A DNA stretch of 64,000 bases from Saccharopolyspora spinosa NRRL 18395 (GTDB lineage: Bacteria > Actinomycetota > Actinomycetes > Mycobacteriales > Pseudonocardiaceae), in contig NZ_GL877879.1 in NCBI RefSeq assembly GCF_000194155.1, positions 2,098,014 through 2,162,013 of the forward strand. Reading direction: 5' to 3'. Positions 8,907 to 18,200 of this stretch are shown piece after piece. The position numbers and the translations under genes are program-made. Position 1 is the stretch's first letter. Each line of letters begins with the position of its first letter. A model generated the notes under the pieces. It was not told where the DNA came from, searched no databases, and saw only the letters and a program-made list of their open reading frames with translations.

Positions 8907-9452
8907 GTGAGCCAGCAGCACGCCGACCCCGCCTTCCGCCCTCCGCAGCAAGCCCGCAGCCGGATGTCCCTGCAGAAGGTGCTGGCCGCAACCGAGCACG
9001 TGCTGGCCACCGGCGGCATCGAGGAGTTCACGGTCGCAGCGGTCGCCAAGCAGGCCGGCGTGTCCGTTGGCGCGATCTACCGGCGGTTCACCGGCAAGGA
9101 GCAACTGCTCCACGCGGTCAAGGACCAGCTGCTCGGCCAGCTGGAAACCGGTGTCGCGGAGGCACTCCGTTCAGCGGAGTCCGGACTGGACGGCGTGGTC
9201 GCCGCGTTCACCCACGCGATGGCGCGCACGTTCTCCCACCACGACCGGATCTTCCCCGACCTGCTCAGCGGACAACGCACGGAAGGGGTCGAGCGCGGCC
9301 TGCAGGCGCTCGCGGCCATCCAGGACGCCCTCGCCGAGGCCGCCGAGCCGTACGGGGACGACATCCGCAGGGCGGACCGCAGGCTGGCCCTGCGGGCGGC
9401 AGCTCGTGCGTGCACCGGGCCGCCACCTGCCACTCCTGGCCGGATGGGCTGA
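8907..9452 (+). CDS. TetR family regulator with probable 3' frameshift
   Basis: Start is the GTG at 8907. The helix-turn-helix spans about residues 20-65 (VLATGGIEEFTVAAVAKQAGVSVGAIYRRF). The frame stops at 9452 after 181 residues, but another frame picks up at about 9410 with a typical TetR C-terminus (HRAATCHSWPDGLTWTSW then TTEMAVAYL) and ends at 9514. So a one-base shift near 9405-9412 changes the last 20 or so residues. This could be a sequence error or a real lesion outside the DNA-binding domain. It is divergent from the CocE-like hydrolase and probably represses it. Confidence 0.82.
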   Translation: MSQQHADPAFRPPQQARSRMSLQKVLAATEHVLATGGIEEFTVAAVAKQAGVSVGAIYRRFTGKEQLLHAVKDQLLGQLETGVAEALRSAESGLDGVVAAFTHAMARTFSHHDRIFPDLLSGQRTEGVERGLQALAAIQDALAEAAEPYGDDIRRADRRLALRAAARACTGPPPATPGRMG

Positions 9453-9642
9453 CCTGGACCAGCTGGGCCGACGAGACCACCGAGATGGCCGTGGCCTACC
9501 TGACCTCCCCATAACGCACTACGCACCAGTGATCCTGTCCACATCGCGTACCCGACCCGAAAGCCGGTTCAAGCCGACATCACCCATGAATCGTGCCGAC
9601 CTGGTCGGCGACCCGACCCCTGAACAATTCCCTGATTGGCGG

Positions 9643-10515
9643 TCAGCGCTTCTCGGCGTAGACGGCGGTTTCGAGTGCAGCCACGGGCATGCTCCGACCG
9701 GCCGGTGCAAGATAGCGGTCGGCGTACTCCTGCGGGCCCAACTGCTCGACCTGCCGCCAGCCGTAGCCCGCGAGGAAGTCTCCGATCCGCTCGGGGTCGA
9801 GCCCGAACCGCCAGAGCTTGCGCCTGACCACGTATTCCTCGTGCAGCGCCTCCCCACCGCGCAGCGATGTCCCGTCGAGGAAGCTTTCGCGGAGGAAGGT
9901 GCACACGAGCCGGCTGCCGGCGGCTGCCGACGCCAGGAACTCGAACATCGCGCGCACCGATTCCCCGGCCATGTAGGGCGTGACGGCTTCCGCGATGAAC
10001 AACGTCGGCTGCTCGGGCCGGTAACCGTGCGCCGAGAGCGCCGCCGGCAGCTCACCGGATTCGAGGTCGACCGGCACCAGCGCCACGGATTCGCCGAGCC
10101 TTCCGCGCAGCAGCTTCCGCTTGCGGTCGATGTTCTCGGGCAGGTCCACCTCGTAGACCCGGGTGCGGTGCGGATCGGGTCGCCGGTGGGCGCGGGTGTC
10201 GAAGCCCGCGCCGAGGATCACCACGGCCTCGACGCCCGCGCGCACGGCGTCCGCGAACCTGTCGTCGATGTAGCACTTCCGGCACAGCGTGCTCGCCCAG
10301 ATTCCCGGCATCTTCCGCTCGGTCGCGTTGATCAGCCATCGGCGGACCGGCCGGAACCTGGTCAGCGCCACAAGCGGTCGCACCCCGGCGGGCAGGAACC
10401 GGTGGGCCAGTTCGTCCCGCACCAGCGGGTTGCCGTCGCGCTGATCGACCGCGACGAACGCGATCGGGCCTACCGCGGTCCGGGTCGCACCGTTGCCCAC
10501 GTCACTCCACTCCAT
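9643..10515 (-). CDS. SAM-dependent methyltransferase (TIGR00027/leucine carboxyl methyltransferase-like)
   Basis: 290 residues from the ATG at 10515. The SAM-binding motif I is VVILGAGFDTRAHR (about residues 86-99), followed by VYEVDLPENIDRKRKLL, and FIAEAVTPYMAGESVRAMFEFLAS. This family is frequent in actinomycete secondary metabolism and mycobacteria; most substrates are unknown. It is divergent from the P450 at 10666 (150-base gap) and is the left edge of the PTM-like gene cluster, so it might O-methylate the product. Such an enzyme is not a standard PTM gene, so this role is a guess. Confidence 0.82.
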   Translation of the reverse strand: MEWSDVGNGATRTAVGPIAFVAVDQRDGNPLVRDELAHRFLPAGVRPLVALTRFRPVRRWLINATERKMPGIWASTLCRKCYIDDRFADAVRAGVEAVVILGAGFDTRAHRRPDPHRTRVYEVDLPENIDRKRKLLRGRLGESVALVPVDLESGELPAALSAHGYRPEQPTLFIAEAVTPYMAGESVRAMFEFLASAAAGSRLVCTFLRESFLDGTSLRGGEALHEEYVVRRKLWRFGLDPERIGDFLAGYGWRQVEQLGPQEYADRYLAPAGRSMPVAALETAVYAEKR

Positions 10516-10665
10516 CGGAAAAGATGTATCCCACGCGAGTCTTTCAGTCTGATTCGCGACACTGCAATTAAAATTATCGTGGTCTACCCAGAAGTGTCCA
10601 ATGTAGATGTCGAGGTCCGCTCGCTTCGCTATGTTCGCGACGAGCCCCCGGCAGAAGGAGATGCG

Positions 10666-11859
10666 GTGCAACGCTCGCAGGAAATCCCGATCCACATGCA
10701 GCGGACCGGGTTCGACCCGGTTCCCGAACTCAGCTCGCTCCGGCAGCACGACGGAATCATCCGGATCACCAGCGGTTTCGGCCTGGACACCTGGCTGATC
10801 ACCCGCTACGCGGACGTCCGCAGCGTGCTTTCCGACTGGGGAAGCTTCAGCAACACCATGCAGGCTGGCATTCAGGAGTCCGAAGCACCGGAACCCGGCG
10901 ACGATACGAGCGCCGTTCTCGGAACGCTCAACCTGCTCGCTTCCGACCCGCCCGAGCACACCCGGCTGCGCCGGACCATCGCACCGGAATTCACGGCCCG
11001 TCGGCTGCGCCGACTGGAGCCGCGGATCACCGGGATCGTCAACGATCACCTCGACGTCCTGGAGCGCTCCGGGGAGCCAGGCGACCTCGTTCCCGCCTTC
11101 ACCAGCCCGATTCCGGTGCTGGTCATCTGCGAGCTCCTGGGCGTCCCGCACGAGGACCGCGAGGACTTCCAGAAGCGCACCGACGGCTTCCTCGACATCA
11201 CCACGTCCAATGCGGAACGTGCCGCGCTGCAGGCCGAATCGCACGCCTACATGGCAAAGCTCGTCGCCCGCAACAGGGTTGAGCCCGGCGACGGGCTGCT
11301 GGGACGGCTGGTGAGTCGGCACGGTACGGAGCTCGACAACGCCGAACTCGTCGGCCTGGCCAGCCTGCTCCTGCTGGCCGGGGCCGAGACCACGTCGAAC
11401 ATGCTCGCGCTGGGTATGTTCGCCCTGCTGCGGCACCCCGAGCAGCTCGACGTGCTGCGGCGGGACCCAGAGCTGGTCGACGCCGCGATCGAAGAGCTGC
11501 TGCGCTGGTTGTCCATCGTTCACAACACCACCGCCAAGGTCGCCACCCGGCAGGTGCAGATCGCCGGGCGAACGATCAACGCCGGTGACCTCGTGATGTG
11601 CTCGCTGCCCGCTGCCAACCGCGACCCGGACTTCGTGGTGCGGCCGGACGAGCTGGACATCACCCGCCCGGCGTCGCGGCACGTCGCGTTCGGCCACGGA
11701 CCGCATCACTGCATCGGTGCGCCGCTGGCCCGCTTGCAGATGCGGATCGCGCTTCCCGCGCTGCTCGGCCGGTTCCCCGGGCTGCGGCTGGCCGCCGAGC
11801 CCGAGTTCCGCTCCGGCTACCTGACCCACGGCCTGGATTCGCTGCCGGTCATGTGGTGA
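10666..11859 (+). CDS. Cytochrome P450 (second), beside the FAD oxidoreductases
   Basis: 397 residues from a GTG at 10666 with a GAAGGAG site 9 bases upstream. The I-helix motif is LLAGAETTSNM, the K-helix EELLRWL, and the heme loop FGHGPHHCIGAPLARLQ with ligand Cys349. It runs convergent with the two FAD oxidoreductase genes, 39 bases from their end. In PTM clusters a P450 (FtdF/IkaD type) oxidises the polycycle after ring closure. This enzyme and the one at 25529 are both candidates for that step; position alone cannot decide. Confidence 0.93.
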   Translation: MQRSQEIPIHMQRTGFDPVPELSSLRQHDGIIRITSGFGLDTWLITRYADVRSVLSDWGSFSNTMQAGIQESEAPEPGDDTSAVLGTLNLLASDPPEHTRLRRTIAPEFTARRLRRLEPRITGIVNDHLDVLERSGEPGDLVPAFTSPIPVLVICELLGVPHEDREDFQKRTDGFLDITTSNAERAALQAESHAYMAKLVARNRVEPGDGLLGRLVSRHGTELDNAELVGLASLLLLAGAETTSNMLALGMFALLRHPEQLDVLRRDPELVDAAIEELLRWLSIVHNTTAKVATRQVQIAGRTINAGDLVMCSLPAANRDPDFVVRPDELDITRPASRHVAFGHGPHHCIGAPLARLQMRIALPALLGRFPGLRLAAEPEFRSGYLTHGLDSLPVMW

Positions 11860-11898
11860 TCCGATATGGCGGACGCGCCCCCTGCTGGGGGCGCGCTG

Positions 11899-13599
11899 TC
11901 AAGTCATGGCCCCGGTGCGCTGGTGCTCCGCCGACCGCGCGGCGGCGTCGGGCCCCACCGGGATCACCAGGTGGGTCGGTGCGGGGGCGCTGTCGTCGAT
12001 GCTCGCGGTGAACTCCCTGCCGTCGTCTCGGCAGACGAACTGCATCACCTGCCGACCCGCCGCCGCGGCCCGGATGAGCCCGCCGGTGGTGGCCCACACC
12101 CCGGACAAGTAGAAGTTCTCCAGCCCGGGCAGTCGCGGCCCGTGCTTCTTGATCACCTTCTCCATCGTCTCGCCGCCCTCGACGAACGGCTGCCAGCCGA
12201 GCACCGTGCCGTCGTAGTTGCCGGTGTAGCGGACCTGGGTCAGCGGCGTGGAGATGTCGCGGACGACCACCGCGTCCTTCAGGCCCGGGTAGCGCTCGTC
12301 CAGGAAGTCCACGATCGCGTTCTTCACCTGGCGCTTCGCCGCGTAGTACGAGGTTCCGCGGCGCACCGAGAGGGTGTACCGCGGCTCCCCCTTGCGCATC
12401 CGGGTGGCCTGCTCCGGGCCGGTGGACAGCGCGCGCCACGGCTCGATGTCGCAGAAGTACGTGGCATAGACGATGGTCTTCCCGCGCGGTGCCAGCTCCG
12501 GGTAGTGCGAGCTGCGGAACTGGACGTTGATGCTGGGGTGCCGGATGCCGATCAGCTCGCTGGCCATCTCCCCGTCGAGCAGGTGGGTGGTGCACGGCTC
12601 GCCGTCCGGGAAGGGCCGGTCCAGGCCGAGGAAAAGCGCGAAGTACCCTGGGAAGATCATGCCCGGCTCGTTGATCGTGCTGGTGTAGAGCTCGCGGTGG
12701 GTGTCGGTCAGGTAGCGGCCACCGAGCAGCTTCATCGTCGTGGTGTGGCCGTCGCAGGCCGACACCACGATGTCGGCCCGGAACTCGGACCCGTCGCTGA
12801 GCCGCACCCCCACCGCTCGGTCGTCTTCGACCAGCACCTCCTCGACCTTCGCGTTGTAGGTAATCTCGCCGCCAAGTCGGCGGTAGCGCCGCTCGATCGA
12901 CTCCGCGAGGCCCAGCGATCCGCCCTCGGGCACCCCGGCCGACCCGTTCGCGTGCGCCGCCAGCTGGAAGTAGAACGGCAGCACCGGGAACGCCGGGTGC
13001 TTCTCGTAGAGGATGAAGTTGAACGCCTCCCGCAGCAGCGGATCGCGGAACTTCGTGGAGTAGTCCGTCATCAGCGTGCCGATCGACTTGCGGATGAGGT
13101 TGAAGTAGGGCGCGAAGGACGCCAGCATCCGCCAGCGTTCGAAGGTCCCCATCAGACCGACCGGCTTCAGGAAGGGGTAGACCGACAGCAGCTTGCGGAA
13201 CTTGCGCAGCCCGTTGCAGAAGTCCCGGATCAGCCGCGCGTCGACCGGCGAGAGGTCGAGCAGGTGCTCCTGCAACCGGTCTGGGTCGGAGTAGAAGTAG
13301 ACGGCGCGGCCGTCGCGGCCGCGCACGATGTTGAAGACGTCGAAGTGGCGCATCTGCTTGCCCTGCAGGGCACCGAGTTCCAGCCAGATCTGGTGCATCT
13401 CGTTGCCCGGACCGTTGCCGAGCAGCCAGCTCACGCAGCAGTCGAACGTGAAATCGCCCTTGTCCCAGGCGGTGCAGCAGCCCCCTGGGATCTCGTGCAT
13501 CTCGAAGATCCGGCTGCGGTAGCCGTTCATCTGCGCGTAGCAGCCGGTGGACAGGCCGCCGAGCCCGCCGCCGATGATGATCACGCTTCGCCGCGACAT
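11899..13599 (-). CDS. Phytoene-desaturase-like FAD oxidoreductase, PTM type (second in operon)
   Basis: 566 residues, ATG at 13599 two bases after the stop of the upstream paralog, with GAGGAGG in that gene's end. The N-terminus is an FAD-binding Rossmann motif (VIIIGGGLGGLSTGCYAQ) followed by GGCCTAWDKGDFTFD; the C-terminus has the LSGVWATTGGLIRAAAAGR block of the phytoene dehydrogenase/CrtI family. In PTM pathways two such enzymes carry out the reductive formation of the first carbocycles of the polyene tetramate. It shares about the same layout with its neighbour (GGCCTAW, CDGHTTTMK), so the two are tandem paralogs. Confidence 0.88.
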   Translation of the reverse strand: MSRRSVIIIGGGLGGLSTGCYAQMNGYRSRIFEMHEIPGGCCTAWDKGDFTFDCCVSWLLGNGPGNEMHQIWLELGALQGKQMRHFDVFNIVRGRDGRAVYFYSDPDRLQEHLLDLSPVDARLIRDFCNGLRKFRKLLSVYPFLKPVGLMGTFERWRMLASFAPYFNLIRKSIGTLMTDYSTKFRDPLLREAFNFILYEKHPAFPVLPFYFQLAAHANGSAGVPEGGSLGLAESIERRYRRLGGEITYNAKVEEVLVEDDRAVGVRLSDGSEFRADIVVSACDGHTTTMKLLGGRYLTDTHRELYTSTINEPGMIFPGYFALFLGLDRPFPDGEPCTTHLLDGEMASELIGIRHPSINVQFRSSHYPELAPRGKTIVYATYFCDIEPWRALSTGPEQATRMRKGEPRYTLSVRRGTSYYAAKRQVKNAIVDFLDERYPGLKDAVVVRDISTPLTQVRYTGNYDGTVLGWQPFVEGGETMEKVIKKHGPRLPGLENFYLSGVWATTGGLIRAAAAGRQVMQFVCRDDGREFTASIDDSAPAPTHLVIPVGPDAAARSAEHQRTGAMT

Positions 13600-13601
13600 G
13601 T

Positions 13602-15257
13602 TCAGGCCTCCTCGGTCAACTGCATGGGTCGGACGTCGAGTTGGGGCAGGTGGCCGAGCATGTCCGGGCGCCAGGCCTGGCCACCGGTGCTTTCCCATGC
13701 CTGGAAAGGGATGCCGAGCTCCTCGCACAGGTACTGGGTGACGAATCGTCCGCTGGCGGCGGCCTTGATCAGACCGCCACCGCTGACCCATTGGCCCGCC
13801 ATCGAGAAACCGGCCAGCCCCGGCAGCCGCATCCGCTGCTTTTCGACCAGGGCGGTTGCCAGGTCGTCGGCTTCGGTGAAGCCCATCCAGCCGAGGATGC
13901 TGCCGTTGTGGTTGCCGGTGTAGCGGTGGTTGGTCGTCGGGGTGGCCACGTCGACGACCTCGATGCGCCCGCCGACGCCGGGATAGCGCTTCTCCAAGAA
14001 CGCCCGCACGAACTCGGCCACCTTGCGCTTCTCCGACCAGTACTCGCGGCGGTTGCGGGTGCGCAGCTCGCGCCAGTATCCGAATTCGCTGAAGTAGGTG
14101 CAGTGGAACAGTGATTTGCCCGGCGGGGCGCACCCGGGCCAGTAGCGGGAGCGCAACTGCACCACGAGGCTGTCCTGCAGGACGCACGGCAGTACTGCGG
14201 AGTCCTGTTCGGACAGCAGGTAGGTGGTGCTGTGCGGGGCTTCCGGCGACAAATCCCCGTCGACGCCGACGAAAGCCGAAACCATGCTCGGGTACACGAC
14301 GCCTGGTTTGCCGAGCATCTCGGTGTAGAGCTCGTCGATGGCCGGGCTGGTGTACTTGCCGTCCAGGAAGCGGTAGATCGTGGTGTTCCCGTCGCAGGCC
14401 GAGATGACGTGATCGGCGTAGAGCCGGTCGCCGTTCTTCAGTTCCACGCCGACGGCCCGGTCGTCCTCGACCAGAACGCGCTCCACGCGGGCGCGGTAGC
14501 TGATCTCGCCGCCGAGCTCGGTGTAGCGGCTCTCGACGGACCGTGCCAGCCCCAGCGAGCCGCCCTGCGGGAAGCCCGCGTTTCCGTGGTAGGCGCAGGC
14601 CATGTTGTACAGGTACGGCAGCAGCGGGAAGCATTCGTGGTCCTGGAAGAAGACGTTGGGCAACGCCCGCCGCAGCAGCGGATCCCGGAACTTCGCGGTG
14701 AAGTCATCCATTTGTGTCGCTGAGGTGCGCCAGAAGAGGAAGAACGCCGGGAGCACCTTCCGCAGCACGTCGAGTTTCTCGGGCAGCGTCTTCAGCGGCG
14801 GCGGCTTCAGGAACGGGAAGAGGTCGAGCCGCAGGAAGCGCCGCAGGTCCCGGCAGAACGATTTGATCAGCTGCGCGTCGGCGGGCGAGATCTCCAGGAG
14901 GTGCTGCTGGAGCCGGTCCGGGTCGTTGTAGAAGGTCACCTCGCGTTCGTTCTCGTCCACGACGCGGTTGAACATCTCGAAGTTGGTGATCGCCTTGCCG
15001 TCGAGCGCGCCGAGCTCGCGCCAGACCTGGTTGGCCTCGTTGCCGGGCGCGGTGCCGATCAGCCACTCGATGCAGTAGTCGAAGATGTAGCCCTCGCGCG
15101 ACCACGCGGTGCAGCAACCTCCGGGCAGCACGTGCTTCTCCAGGATGCGGGTGTCCATCCCGCTCATCTGCGCGTAGCAGCCGGCCGCCAGGCCCGCGAT
15201 TCCCCCACCGATGATGATGACGCTCGGCTTGCCGCCCGCACTGTTGTCACGCGTCAT
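13602..15257 (-). CDS. Phytoene-desaturase-like FAD oxidoreductase, PTM type (first in operon)
   Basis: 551 residues. The ATG at 15257 lies inside the end of the PKS-NRPS gene and overlaps its stop by 11 bases, so translation is coupled. The FAD site is VIIIGGGIAGLAAGCYAQ (residues about 13-30), then LPGGCCTAWSREGYIFDYC; FSMAGQWVSGGGLIKAAASGR marks the C-terminal FAD contact. It corresponds to FtdC/FtdD or PtmB1/PtmB2 of known PTM clusters, which act on the polyene tetramate to form the five-membered rings. Which ring each paralog makes cannot be read from sequence. Confidence 0.88.
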   Translation of the reverse strand: MTRDNSAGGKPSVIIIGGGIAGLAAGCYAQMSGMDTRILEKHVLPGGCCTAWSREGYIFDYCIEWLIGTAPGNEANQVWRELGALDGKAITNFEMFNRVVDENEREVTFYNDPDRLQQHLLEISPADAQLIKSFCRDLRRFLRLDLFPFLKPPPLKTLPEKLDVLRKVLPAFFLFWRTSATQMDDFTAKFRDPLLRRALPNVFFQDHECFPLLPYLYNMACAYHGNAGFPQGGSLGLARSVESRYTELGGEISYRARVERVLVEDDRAVGVELKNGDRLYADHVISACDGNTTIYRFLDGKYTSPAIDELYTEMLGKPGVVYPSMVSAFVGVDGDLSPEAPHSTTYLLSEQDSAVLPCVLQDSLVVQLRSRYWPGCAPPGKSLFHCTYFSEFGYWRELRTRNRREYWSEKRKVAEFVRAFLEKRYPGVGGRIEVVDVATPTTNHRYTGNHNGSILGWMGFTEADDLATALVEKQRMRLPGLAGFSMAGQWVSGGGLIKAAASGRFVTQYLCEELGIPFQAWESTGGQAWRPDMLGHLPQLDVRPMQLTEEA

Positions 15258-18200
15258 TGCCCGCACCTCCCGCCAGGATCTCGCGCACCAGGCCAGCGTT
15301 CGCCGGGAGGTGCGCCTCGTCGAGCATGTCCGCGTGGCTGCCGGAGCCTCGGTGCACGTCGCTGCGCGTGGCGGAGCTGCCGTGCCAGCTGCCCGGGGCG
15401 TCGGCGGCGTAGTACTCGGCCTTGTCGTGGTCGGAGATCACGCTCACCGCGGCCCGGACCGTCCCGGTGTTCGGTGTCCGGCTGCAGTAGTGCAGGTAAT
15501 CCCTGGCTTGTTCTCTGGTTTCCGCGGCGACCACCTCGGATCCGGTGTGCTTGCGAAGGTGTTCGGTGAGCTCGTGCTCGAACGCTTCGAGGTGTTCCTC
15601 GCCGAACTGGAAGGACTCGCCGATCCGGTAGGAGTCCATGATGACCACATCGGACACCTCGCGGCCGCGCCGCTCCAGCTCCCCGGCCACCTCGAAGGCG
15701 AGGTTGCCGCCCAGCGAGTAGCCGAGCAGGACGCACCTGCCGCCGGGCTGGCCGTCCTCGACCAGGTCCGCGTAGCGGAGCACCTTGTCGTCGCCGGTCA
15801 GGTAGTTGAACGCGACGATGCGGCGAGCCGGCAGGTGCGCGGCGAACCGCCGGTAGACCAGCCCGTGCCCGCCGGCCGGTGGGAAGCAGAACAGCGGGTC
15901 ACCGCCGTTGTTGAACGTCAGGTAGGGCTGGGCCTCGCCGATCCGGCCGTTGATGATGTGCTCCAGCGTGGTGGCCATGCCGTGCAGCGTGGTGCCCTTG
16001 AACAGCTGGCTGACCGGGATGCTGATGTTGAACTCGGCCTGGAGGTGGTGGATGAGCTCGATCAGCCTGATCGAACTGCCGCCGACTTCGAAGAAGTCGT
16101 CCCGAAGCCCCACTTGCTCCAGGCCCAGCACCGACTTCCAGTGCTCGGCCATGCGCTCCTCGAACAGGGTCACGGGTTCGTCGTCGGTTTCGTCCTGGGT
16201 GGGTCGGGGCTCGGGCAGCGCGGCGATGTCGACCTTGCCGTTGGGGGTGAGCGGCAAGGCGGCGACCTCGACGAGGTGCGACGGGATCATGAACGTCGGC
16301 AGGTATTCGGCGAGGTGCCTGCGCAGCGCCCGGCGGTCCAGCGTCGCGCCGTCGGCGGGCACGTAGTAGGCGCACAGCACGCTGTTCCCGTCGGCGTCCG
16401 GCCGTGCCGTGACGACCGACTGCGCGAGTTCCGGCCAGGCCACCAGCCGTGCCTCGATCTCGCCGGTCTCGATGCGGTGGCCGTGCACCTTGATCTGCGC
16501 GTCGGCGCGCCCGAGCAGGTGCACGGTGCCGTCGGCGTCCCAGCGGGCTAGATCGCCGGTGCGGTAGAGCCGTACCGGTTCCGGCCCGAAGGTGTGGGTG
16601 ACGAAACGCTGCGCGGTCTGCCCGTCGTCGCCGAGGTAGCCGACGGCCACGCCGTCGCCGCCGACCCACAGCTCACCCGGCACGCCCGGCGGCACCGGCT
16701 GGTCGTGCCGGTCGAGGATGTAGAGCCTGCTGTTGGGCAGCGGCCGGCCGATGGGGACCAGTTGGCTCGGCGCGAGGTGGTCGGCCGGGCCTTCGAAGAA
16801 GGCGCTGTCGATGGTCGCCTCGCTGAGCCCGTAGGAGTTGATCACGCGGGTGGCCGGGCCGCACAGCTCGCGCAACCGCTGGTACTCCTCGACCTTCCAC
16901 GCGTCGGAGCCGACGACCAGCAGGCGCATGAAGTCGAGGCGTTCGCCGGTCCGCTGGCAGTGCCCCATCAGGCCGCGCACGACGGCGGGCACGAATTCGG
17001 CGCAGTCGACGCGCTCCGCGCGCATCGTCTGGTGCAGCCGGGCGGTGTTGAACAGCAGTTCGCGGTTGATCAGCACCAGGGTTCCGCCGGAGCACAGCGC
17101 TCGCACCAGATCGCCGGTGAACACGTCGAAAGCGAAGCTCGCCAGCTGCAGGTGCACGTGGACGTCGTCGAGGCGGTATTCCGCGTGCCACGCCCGGTAC
17201 GCCGAGGACAGGTTGCGGTGGCTGACCCGAACGGCCTTCGGGCGGCCGGTCGAGCCGGAGGTGTAGATGACGTACGCGGTCGAATCGAGGTTGGTCGGGC
17301 CGTCCGGGACTTCCGCCCCGGCCTCGCAACGCAGCTCTGCCGGTGTCAGCACGACGTCCACTCCGGCCAGCCGGTCCCGGTGAGCGTCGTCGACGACGGC
17401 CAGGCCGACGCCCGCACCGCGCACCATGTCGGCGAGCCGCTCCGCCGGGTAGCCGGGATCCAGCGGCAGATACGCGGCGCCGGCGCGCAGCACCGCGAGC
17501 AGCGTGATGATCAGCTCGGGTGATTTTTCCATGCACAGCGCCACGATCGCGCCGTCGGAGACGCCGAGTTCGCGCAATCGGTGCGCGATGCCCCGGGACT
17601 CGCGTTCGAGCTCCGCGTAGCTGAGTCGCCGTACCTCTCCGCTTTCCGACGGCACCGAAACGGCGATCTCATCGGGCCGCTCGGCGGCCACCTCGCTGAT
17701 CAGCCGGTGCACCGGCACATCACCGGTCACCGCCCGGTCGCAGCCGCTGAACTTCTCCAGCAGTTGCTCGGATTCGGCGGCGTCGAGCATCCGCACGTGC
17801 GCGATGGGTTCGGCGGCGGGAGCGCGGGTCAGCGAGTCGACCAGGTTGCGGTAGTGCGCGGCCAGCCGCCGGATCGTCTCGGGGCGGAACAGGTCGGAGT
17901 TGTACTTGAAGACGCAGTGGAAGCGCCGGTCCGCCTCGTCCTCGTAGGCGGACAGCGTGATGTCGAACTGCCCTTCCTCCTCCGGCAGTTCGATGTACTC
18001 CAGCCGGTAGCCGTACTTCTCGGTGGCAACCTTGTGGGTGAGCAGGATGAACATGGCCTGGAACAGTGCCGACCGGCTCGGGTCGTGCGCCCCGCCCAGC
18101 TCGTCGACCAGCAACACGAACGGGTACTCCTGGTTGTCCAGCCCGTTGAGGACGGTGTCGCGGGTGCGCGCCAGCAGTTCTCCGACGGTCGGCTCCCCGG